From Petrolisthes cinctipes (Eukaryota > Arthropoda > Malacostraca > Decapoda > Porcellanidae): DNA of 64,000 nucleotides. The notes below the pieces were generated by a model. The model searched no databases. It was not told where the DNA came from and worked only from the letters and a program-made list of their open reading frames with translations. Shown in pieces: positions 56,283-64,000 of this stretch (position 1 is its first letter; each line of letters opens with the position of its first letter). The stretch lies in the NCBI GenBank assembly GCA_033782935.1, contig JAWQEG010000504.1:315001-379000 (forward strand), written 5' to 3'. The position numbers were made by a program, and so were the translations under genes.

Positions 56283-57259
56283 GGGCTCATCGTCAGTCGT
56301 CGGTGCGACAGTACGAATCGTGCTGGAAAAGATTCCAGGACTTCTTGCGAAGACACCCCTCCAGGGTCATCTCGGAGGACACGGTCCTGGAATTCCTCAC
56401 GTGGCTCGCCGATTCCACCAACAGGGCCCCGGCGACGGTGCTTGCGCATCACGCAGCCCTGTCTGATCCCCTCCTCCTAGGTTTTAACATTAAGGTTTCG
56501 GAGAGGCCTCTCTCTCTCCTGAGGATGGGGATTCGGGCGGGGACAGCACCTCACCGGGTCCAGACTCCCTCCTGGTCCCTTCACCGCGTCCTTTCCTACC
56601 TGACCTTCGAGGGGGTCCCTCTGGAGGTTTGTCACCTCCAGAAAGCTCTCTTCCTTCTCGCCTTAGCTACAGGGTACAGGGCCTCTCAGTTGGCAGCCCT
56701 GACCCGTCACCCAGCTTTTTCTTCTGTAAGCCCTAACCTTACTTCTTTAACTATCTCCCACTCTCCTGCTTTCCTAGCTAAGAACGAGCAGGCTGACGAC
56801 AGGATTGGCCCTCTTGCAGTTCCCTCGTTCCTGAGGGATGGAAGTTTCCACCCCCTCTGCCCAGTCCACGCGTTTACAGCTTACGTGGAGGCGACGAGAG
56901 GGGCTTCTCCGAACCACCTCTTCTACAACTCTAGGTCCGGTAACCCTCTCTTCCCTAGGTCAATCGCTCGCCTTCTCTGCCGAGTGATAGAGAACGGGGA
57001 TCCCGGACACGCCCCGAGGGCTCACAGCGTTAGGGGCGTGGCCGCCTCCCTCGCCTTCCTCAGGACTCACTCGGTGGAGAGGGTTAGGGATTTGAGGGGC
57101 TGGACTTCCACTTCCTCCTTCAGGACGAGGTATCTGTTCCACTCGCTCTCCCCTACCCCCTGTGTGGCTATGGGTACTCCACCCTCCATTCCCCAGGGTC
57201 CCCGTGGGAGACACATGAGGGGGAGGGGCCGCCCGAAGAGAAAAGGTCGGGCGACTTAA
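56276..57259 (+). CDS. DIRS tyrosine recombinase
   Basis: Overlaps the end of the RT gene by seven bases if the ATG at 56276 is used. The same frame is open much further upstream, over the RT gene, where it is a shadow. The N-terminal SAM-like region (RQYESCWKRFQDFLRRHPS) is followed by the catalytic domain, with the first Arg in ATGYRASQLAAL, HSVRG carrying the His-x-x-Arg, GWTS as the Trp/His position, and the nucleophile Tyr in RTRYLFHSL. All residues of the R-H-R-Y set seem present. It should insert the circular element copy. A polyadenylation signal AATAAA lies at about 57353. Confidence 0.88.
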   Translation: MLRAHRQSSVRQYESCWKRFQDFLRRHPSRVISEDTVLEFLTWLADSTNRAPATVLAHHAALSDPLLLGFNIKVSERPLSLLRMGIRAGTAPHRVQTPSWSLHRVLSYLTFEGVPLEVCHLQKALFLLALATGYRASQLAALTRHPAFSSVSPNLTSLTISHSPAFLAKNEQADDRIGPLAVPSFLRDGSFHPLCPVHAFTAYVEATRGASPNHLFYNSRSGNPLFPRSIARLLCRVIENGDPGHAPRAHSVRGVAASLAFLRTHSVERVRDLRGWTSTSSFRTRYLFHSLSPTPCVAMGTPPSIPQGPRGRHMRGRGRPKRKGRAT

Positions 57260-57830
57260 GTCCCGTCACTATCACCCCATACTTCATCCCCATCATGTAC
57301 AGCTTCATGCTCATCCCCATGTCTCTCATGTGTGTACATATGGTGCAGGTGAAATAAATTACATTGTTACGGAATTCTTGAGTATTCATTCTCCAAAAAA
57401 TTACTATACTAGGATGAGTGACTGGATATACTATATTAAACACAGGATTACTGCATCCTTGTGTCCTCCTTCATCCCCTCGGGATCGCATTACCTGAGCC
57501 GGGGCCATAGCCCTAGCTCAGAGGACTTTAATAAAAAAAAGGGGGGGGTGGGGGGGGTGCAGGGTCACCCCCCTCTCCTGTACCCGACCCCTCGAGTCTG
57601 CCTATAAAGACTTTAGTGAGTAACAATTCTGGTCTATAACAGAATGGTCTACGGTTTATATTTTATCAGCTACTACACTTCCACCACAGCTAGTCCCCTA
57701 GCCAGTGTTGGAAGTTGCTTTAGCTTCAACCTCACCCTGCTCGGTTATCTTTTGATTCCCCGCTCTCTCGACCGCTCTTAACATAGCACGTGATTGCCTC
57801 CACCTCACCTCCCACCTACCGCATCGTATG
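57260..57830. other. DIRS 3' region between recombinase and ICR
   Basis: Contains the AATAAA signal near 57353 and a poly(G) stretch at 57540..57560. No coding sequence was recognised. Confidence 0.5.
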
Positions 57831-57934
57831 CATAGCAAATCCAGCTGTGCTGGTTCCACTATACCAATAATAGTGCATTTGTCGCGGCTTCTAGCCGCTT
57901 AAATTGTATTTATTGGTTGTGGAACCAGCACAGC
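57831..57934. repeat. DIRS internal complementary region
   Basis: 57831..57878 is complementary to the left end of the element (50781..50828), and about 57868..57934 is complementary to the right end (58184..58250). The join of the two halves, ATTGGTATAGTGG against TTGTGGAACC, shows the order the ends take in the circular form. Confidence 0.88.
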
Positions 57935-57989
57935 TTTGACTGTCCCACCCACCTCCCGATGCGGCAGGCATTCACTTTCTTTCTCATTG

Positions 57990-58202
57990 GAGTGACCGAG
58001 CGGAGCCGAGCGGGGAGCGGGCTTAATACCTCATCACGCCACCACCAGGTGGCTCCACTATCAGTACAGTGCCAGATTTGAATTTGAATTTACTTCTGAT
58101 GATGGTCACAGAATAGACCCTTCTAGCCCAGATTATGCCTATACGGGGCCTGGGCTGGAGAAGGGGTGTATTCTATAGCAAATCCAGCTGTGCTGGTTCC
58201 AC
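57990..58202. repeat. DIRS inverted terminal repeat, right
   Basis: 213 bp complement of 50799..51011, from GAGTGACCGAGCGGAGCCG to AGCTGTGCTGGTTCCAC. Confidence 0.93.
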
Positions 58203-58277
58203 AACCAATAAATACAATTTAAGCGGCTAGAAGCCGCGACAAATGCACTAATATTGCCACATTAAGTTCAACAGAAG

Positions 58278-59366
58278 ATGACAAAAGTCACTCTGTCCAA
58301 CTTCACATTAAGGTCCAGGAGTGGCGGCGTCTATGCCGTGGGATCACCCCCCAAGGCTCCCGAGGAAGGAAGCTATGGGGACCAAACCGTCACAACATCA
58401 CCCCGCCCCCCAGGGGGTGCGAGTCCCTGGGAACGGCTTCGGTCACCCGGGCAATACCACACCCTCATACAACACACACAACTACACATTTTTTCATCAC
58501 CGAGGAATGATTCTCCGGCTGTCATTTCTCGGCTTCTTTTTCTAGCCGGAGACATTGAAAGCAATCCTGGACCCATAAACAAATAAACATGTCCGACATG
58601 CTCTAAACCCATCACATCAAGTAGGCAGACAAAGGGTTCAGTTCAATGCAACTCTTGCAAGAACTGGACCCACTTATCATGTACAACATTAGCATCCATG
58701 AAACACTACACAAACACATGGACCTGTTCCACATGTCCCTCACCTCTTCCATCACTCCCACCTCCACCACCCTCTCCATCACTCCCACCTCCATCACCCT
58801 TACCAACACCCACACCTCCATCACCCTTACCAACATTCCCACCTCCATCACCCTTACTTCCAACTCCAACAACACCTCCACCTCCACCTCCTTCCCCCCC
58901 ACACTCTCCTCTCCCCCGTGCAGCAGCACCTAACACACACCGCACACATAACATTAACATACTTCAACTAAACATAGATGGCATAAACACCAAAAAACAA
59001 GAACTCACACACTTCATCATACAACATAATATACACATTGCCATCTTACAAGAAACAAAACTACGCAACACAAACAAAACACCTACATTCACCAATTTCA
59101 CCACCATCAGACAGGACCGGGCCAACGGCAATGGCGGTGGACTCATCACCCTAGTCCATAAATCCCTTAATTATATAGTAACCAGTGCGGAACTCAAATC
59201 CCTCCTCCCCTACCACGACACCACCACAGAAATTCAAAGTATCAAAGTCCGCACTGGTAAATCATCCAATATTACAATAGTTAATTTATACATCCCCCCC
59301 CCAAACCAGCCCAACAGTTCCCCAAAACTTCTCCCCCCAGCTCCATCTGATCACCAACCAACCTGA
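58278..59366 (+). pseudogene. 2A peptide - zinc finger - endonuclease N-part
   Basis: The first 99 residues end in LLFLAGDIESNPGP, a canonical D-x-E-x-N-P-G-P 2A motif at about 58533..58574; ribosome skipping would separate Gly98 from Pro99. Five codons later an in-frame TAA (58584..58586) interrupts the frame. The same frame then continues with TCPTCSKPIT, CNSCKNWTHLSC and WTCSTC, a PHD-like C2-C2-HC-C2 finger. A Thr/Pro/Ser-rich linker follows, then the endonuclease (ILQLNIDGINTKKQEL; AILQETKL). A frameshift at about 59345 ends this frame at 59366. Confidence 0.85.
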
Positions 59367-61983
59367 CCTCATCGTGGGTGGTGATTTCAACGCCAAGACG
59401 TCGGCCTGGTATGTCAACAACCCCGACACAGACAGAGGGCTTGAAATCCTTGCACAAACTGACAACCTCATTTCATTAAACAACCCACATCAACACACTC
59501 ATATCCCTCACCAAGCCCTCTTCCAACCATCCTCTCCCGACATATCCTTTTGCCTTCCCAACCTCGCCCCCAGAACATCATGGAGAGTGGTCAGAACCCT
59601 CGGCTCTGACCATCTTCCAATCATAATCACCACTAAAACAAGAATCACCCCAGTTGGCCACAGACACACATACACAAATTACAAAAGTGCCAACTGGGAA
59701 ACCTTCACTATGGAAACAGAACAACACTTTGAAACACTTAACAGTACACCCATCACAAACATCAACACAGCTGTTCAAAAATTCAATTCAATTATACAAA
59801 ACACAGACAAACAGCACATCCCTAGAGGTAACAGAAGAAAACACAACCCCAACTTTACAACAGAAATTCAAGACCTCATCAAACAACGTGACACACTTAA
59901 ACACACATCCCCAACTCCTCTTACACAACACACAATAAACCAAATACAAGCACTAAATACACAAATAAACAACAAAATTAAAGAACAAAAAACACTTAAC
60001 TGGCAAAGTGTTGTCAACACACTCAACCACACAACCAACACCAGCAAACTCTACAAAACACTAAACAGCATCACACTGTCCAACAGCAATACTACACAAT
60101 CACATGCAGCCATCACAACAACAGACACTATACCCTCTAACAAACAACAAGCAAACACACTCATCCAACATTTTTCGCACGTCAGCCACCTTCACCCTCA
60201 TCCTGAAGACAGACGAGTCATTAGACGCAAGAGACGTTTCCCCACTGACCCAGACTATTCACCATTCACAAATCATCAGACAAATCACATCATTCACAAC
60301 ATAAAACACTCACCTGCCTGTGGTCCAGACAACATCAGTAACATACACCTTAAACACCTTGGACCACAAGGCATACAAGCACTCACTAACATAGCAAACT
60401 ACAGCTACTCACACAACACATTACCCAACATCTGGAAACATGGAAACATCATCACCATTCCCAAACCAAATAAAGATCCCACACTGCCCTCATCACACCG
60501 TCCCATCACCCTCCTTTGTACCCCTCCAAAATCACTGAGCGCCTCATCATTAAACTAATCACACCACACATCCCCCTTGCATCTTCACAACATGGCTTCA
60601 GACCGCTACACTCAACAAACACCCTTCTTACAGACCTCACACAAAGAATTTTTGATGGCATCAACTCAGATAGACCCCCACACAGAACACTCTTAGTTAC
60701 ATTGGACATTAGTAAAGCATTTGATGCCATCCCCCTCCACAACCTCACAAACAAAATATACAACACAAACATGCATAATAACACCAAAAGATGGCTGGCC
60801 AGCTTACATTTGCTGGTCAGTCATCTAACATTAAAAATTTCACCAATGGTGTCCCCCAAGGATCTGTACTCTCACCCACCCTTTTCAACCTATACATGCA
60901 CGACATACCAACACCCTAGGCACCACAAATACACATAGCCTCCTACGCAGACGACATAACACTCACATGTACACACAGAAACGCAGACACAGCCACTCTC
61001 ATATCCAACCCTACCTCAACACACTTAATGCCTGGTTCACCACAAACAGACTTAAAATAGCACCCACCAAGTCAACTGTCACCCTTCTCACCAACTGGAA
61101 CGCAGAACACCGCTACACACCACACCTCACCATAAACAACACACACACACACACACAAAATACTTGGCATAACATACAATACATCCATGACATTCAAACA
61201 ACATATTACGACCATCAAAAACAAATGCATGCAAAGACTTAAAGCCCTCAGATCACTTGCCAGCACAACATTCGGATCAACTAGGAAACCACAACCACAG
61301 TATACAAACAATATATCCGATCAGTGATGGATTATGCAAGCCCTGCCTGGGCTTCAAACCTCACTGAGACTAATCACAACACCCTTCAAACCATACAGAA
61401 CAGAACCCTAAAGACAATCACAGGCTGCACAGCTACCACACCCACAGACCACCTACACTATGAAACCAAAGTCCTCAAAATCATGGATCACCTTGACATG
61501 AGAGGCACACAAACACTTGCTGCAGCCTCCACAAACCCACACCATCCACTACACTACATAGCACAACATCCACACATGCCAAGGAACATCAAAACAACAC
61601 CCAGTACACGATACCATACACAAATACTATCATCTTTTACACCCTGCCCACCCCAAACCAATCTCCAAAAACACATCCATACTCAAATCACTCATCAATC
61701 CATCCAAACACTCAAAAACAACACACAGCTGCATGCACGACCTTCTGACATCCACCCATCCGAATCCTCCCTTCCCCGTGAGGACAGAGTCCACCTGGCC
61801 AGGCTGCGGTGTGGCCATCACCGGGCCCTTCTGGCATATCAGAAGAGGCTGGATGGAGCCATTGCGGATGCCTGTCCGGGATGCAACACAGCACCCCATT
61901 CTATTAAACACATTATTGAAGACTGCAAAGCACACAACCACACTCGCCAACAACACAACATACACTCTCTGAGGGCACTGTAG
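59345..61983 (+). pseudogene. 2A-LINE endonuclease C-part and reverse transcriptase
   Basis: The endonuclease resumes as IVGGDFNAKTSAWYV and closes with TLGSDHLPIIIT. The RT has HSPACGPDNISNIHLKHLGP, then frame changes near 60535 and 60810 around LLVTLDISKAFDAIP, GVPQGSVLSPTLFN and YADD (60943..60954). More breaks lie near 61140 and 61320. The last piece, from 61324, reads DYASPAWASNL and SLPREDRVHLARLRCGHHRA and ends with CPGCNTAPHSIKHIIEDC before a stop at 61983. No RNase H was found. Confidence 0.85.
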
Positions 61984-62067
61984 GAAAGCCTGGTTCAGGC
62001 CATGACCTTCCTCAGGAGCTCGGGGCTGCTCGGCCAGACAGCTTGAGGAACTTCAACAACAACAACA

Positions 62068-63002
62068 ACTTCACATTAATATGTCATTAAATATGTTCTT
62101 TATCTCAACTGCTTGATCATGTACTATATTCACTCTATCTAAAGACTTTGTATATGGACAAGTTCTTTATTCTTTCATTTTCCTGGTACTACAACTAGTG
62201 GTTACTTTTCCCCTTGTTATTACTTTATCTATAAACAAACGTGGTTATTATTGAGATACACACCACCTAAACTAAACCTGTGTGATATAAACACTGTCTT
62301 CTTAAGTTAGTACAGTAAGTTACAGTAGCCACCACCCAGATGGTACAACTTGGCTTATGGACCTTGTATATAATATATATATTATTACTAACCGCCCACA
62401 CCTTTTATAGAGTTTTTTTTTATAGAGCTTCCCACCCAATGATCAAACTTGGGAACTGTGGATATGAGACCCTGGCACTACCACTGTACCATACATTATT
62501 GTGTGTTTATATGGAGTGAGTTCATACAGTAACTCACGACAATGAGGAAAAAAATAACTAAAAAATCTCTTTTTGGTAGAGTGGAGGGCATTTGATTCTT
62601 CCAATCAATCCGAGGCAACAAATCACCTCAGTGTTTCTAATAAAGAATCTGTTTCATATAATAGTTTGAAAGATTCAGTAGCACTCGAATTTATCATCAG
62701 AAGTTTCTCCCTTTAAATGCATCTTGTCTTGCTTGTAACCCACCATTGATGGAACAGGTAATATCTGTGTAATATCAGTATCTACATTAGGTTACCAAAG
62801 TTCCCAACACTCTGTTTAAGGCTGCACACACTTGGCTGAATTGATCAAAGAACTCACACGAATTGGGAACTGAATTAACTACACACAATAATCCTGGTTG
62901 TATGTAAGAAACATACACAGCATTCACAGGTTACATGTTGCTGAAACAACCCTGTTGCTATGTGCATATTAAAATTATGGGTCATACTGGCAAACTTATT
63001 AT
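62068..63002. other. AT-rich DNA, one dispersed palindrome, no gene seen
   Basis: A weak member of the palindrome family lies at about 62575..62700 (GATTCTTCCAATCAATCCGA; ATAATAGTTTGAAAGATTCA). No exon or RNA gene was recognised. Confidence 0.45.
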
Positions 63003-63436
63003 TATGGGGAGGCGGTGGCAGAGTGGATAAAGTGACGGACTGCGAATGGCAAGGGCCCTGGTTCGAGTCCACGAGAAAACGTCTGGGATATTTCCGAGGT
63101 GATCTGATAGGTCCAGCTGTTCGTAAACTACCCTGGCTACGCCGATACGTCAAGAAAATACCCCCTATATCATCGTCAACTCACAACATAGAAGATGCCA
63201 AACCATATTCCAAGATGCTGTGAGTGACGGTGTAGCTGCTCTCTCCTGATAGTGACGTGTATAAATAAGGTGTCGTCATCTAGTGGAGCAGAAGAGAAGC
63301 TACGGTACCAACATCACCACGAAGCTCCACTGTCTCATCTAGTGCGACACCCAATAATCTCGGGGCCTCGCAAGAGTCACGGGCTACTGACAGCCTACAG
63401 TCCCGAGGTTGAGGTATAGAAAAAAAAAAAAAAAAC
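63003..63436 (+). mobile_element. tRNA-derived SINE, full-length copy
   Basis: The head has a pol III A-box-like TGGCAGAGTGGATAAAG and a B box GGTTCGAGTCC, spaced as in a tRNA. The rest of the head does not fold as a complete tRNA by eye. The body (TCCGAGGTGATCTGATAGG; GCGACACCCAATAATCTCGG; CTACAGTCCCGAGGTTGAGG) is shared with the copies at 32757 and 44962. A poly(A) ends it at 63420..63436. Confidence 0.82.
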
Positions 63437-63544
63437 TACTGTCAGGCTATGTGTGGATTATTCCCATAACCACGGGTAACAACATAATTCAACACTACCA
63501 TATGTGTGTGTTTATCACTCTGTATATATTACTTTATTTTTATG

Positions 63545-63546
<2 letters not shown>

Positions 63547-63591
<45 letters not shown>
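63547..63591. repeat. (TA)n microsatellite
   Basis: A pure (AT)n run of about 22 units. Confidence 0.95.
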
Positions 63592-63594
<3 letters not shown>

Positions 63595-63764
63595 CAAATA
63601 TTGCGACTCTGACTCCGACTCCGAGAAATTTTAAGGTTACGACTCCCACTTCAACTCACCCCCCCCCCCATTCTGGCCCCTCCCCTTCACGAGTAGGCTA
63701 CAGTGCTGTGCCAACCATAAGTTCATATTATCACAAATTAGTTCACATAATATTGTATAATATG

Positions 63765-64000
63765 TCTATCTATCTATTGCCAGATGCCTTAATCCCTGAA
63801 GGGGTGGCCACAAATGAATCACCTCCATGAACCCCTGTTCCCCGTTAACTGGCGTCCCTCCTCCCACCCCATACCACTCTCCCTCACATACCTCTCAACT
63901 CCATCCCTCCACCTCACTCTCCGTCCCTACACTTCACTCTTGTACACTCTCGTAACCAACCTCTCGCTTCCCATATGCTCCACATGACCGAACCACCTCA
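63765..64000 (-). mobile_element. RTE-type LINE 3' end, cut by window edge
   Basis: It starts with the 3' tail TCTATCTATCTATTGCCAGA, seen also in the copy at 21.2 kb. At the right edge the minus strand encodes RWFGHVEHMG, the conserved RTE C-terminal motif. The remainder lies outside the window. Confidence 0.75.

Larger units (their letters stand above)
50781..58250 (+). mobile_element. DIRS-like (tyrosine recombinase) retrotransposon, complete
   Basis: It has inverted terminal repeats (50799..51011 and 57990..58202), an internal complementary region (57831..57934) that matches both outer flanks, a gag-like gene, an RT/RNase H gene and an overlapping tyrosine recombinase. This is the diagnostic DIRS1 layout, in which a circular intermediate is rebuilt from the internal complementary region and inserted by the recombinase without target duplication. 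The element is GC-rich compared with its AT-rich surroundings. Gag has one stop and one frame problem; pol and recombinase are open. It lies upstream of the RING-cyclophilin gene on the opposite strand. Confidence 0.92.
58262..62067 (+). mobile_element. 2A-bearing LINE (EN and RT, no RNase H), decayed
   Basis: A non-LTR retrotransposon with a 2A-like peptide, PHD-like zinc finger, endonuclease, RT and a C-terminal Cys/His knuckle. It ends in a (CAA)n tail at 62049..62067. 2A-like peptides are known from several APE-type LINE clades (for example CR1 and Ingi-related), so the class is known. Clade assignment here is not certain. It starts within about 12 bases of the DIRS right end, so the true 5' end may be lost or separated. 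Several frameshifts disable it. Confidence 0.85.

Noticed and set aside
63003..63075. Possible tRNA gene.
   Set aside because: A- and B-box motifs are present, but the sequence does not form a full cloverleaf by eye and is followed by a repeated body and a poly(A), so it is a SINE head.

Overview
This window is eukaryotic and reads as arthropod, most probably a decapod crustacean. That is an inference from the AT-rich, microsatellite-laden sequence, split genes with GT-AG introns, a DIRS1-like tyrosine-recombinase retroelement (a class reported as common in Decapoda), tRNA-derived SINEs and many TA-flanked miniature inverted-repeat elements. There are no bacterial-style operons and no CRISPR array. 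I saw no rRNA or free-standing tRNA gene.

Host genes. All convincing host exons are on the minus strand. (1) At 50445..47297 is a five-exon gene whose introns are all phase 0. It encodes about 569 residues: a C3HC4 RING finger, a coiled coil, a duplicated 35-residue segment, a short linker domain and a C-terminal cyclophilin-like domain. This is a TRIM-Cyp-like architecture. (2) A NACHT (NLR-like) gene has a large exon at 19204..16926 with a HEPN-like R-x4-H motif, Walker A, Walker B and a sensor. It is followed in transcription order by leucine-rich-repeat-type exons at 13399..13248, 4486.. and 3757..3575, with compatible splice phases at the first two joins. Two orphan exons with good splice sites lie at 39438..39332 and 32170..31842. 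Both gene types fit innate immunity, so this may be part of an immune-receptor cluster.

Mobile elements. There are three copies of one I-superfamily LINE (1..1143 minus, 5094..10338 plus, 33207..38859 minus). Two RTE-type LINE fragments lie at 21.2-22.4 kb and at the right edge. A damaged hAT transposase (22.7-24.2 kb) adjoins an LTR-like fragment. That fragment is split by a P element (24260..28065) with TIRs of about 85 bp, a 7-8 bp target duplication and an apparently intact two-exon THAP transposase of about 871 residues. There is a solo LTR (13502..14066) and the 3' end of a related LTR retrotransposon (41.7-43.0 kb). A complete DIRS-like element (50781..58250) has 213-bp inverted terminal repeats and an internal complementary region. 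Beside it is a LINE (58.26-62.07 kb) with a 2A-like peptide ahead of a zinc finger, an endonuclease and a reverse transcriptase. SINEs and TA-flanked inverted-repeat elements fill much of the rest.

The most unusual structural pattern is that several tandem arrays contain, or begin within a few bases of, splice junctions: a copied exon end plus 5' splice site near 3.4, 27.2 and 45.4 kb, a copied 3' splice site near 4.6 kb, and arrays starting 6-20 bases inside introns after the NACHT exon and an LRR exon.
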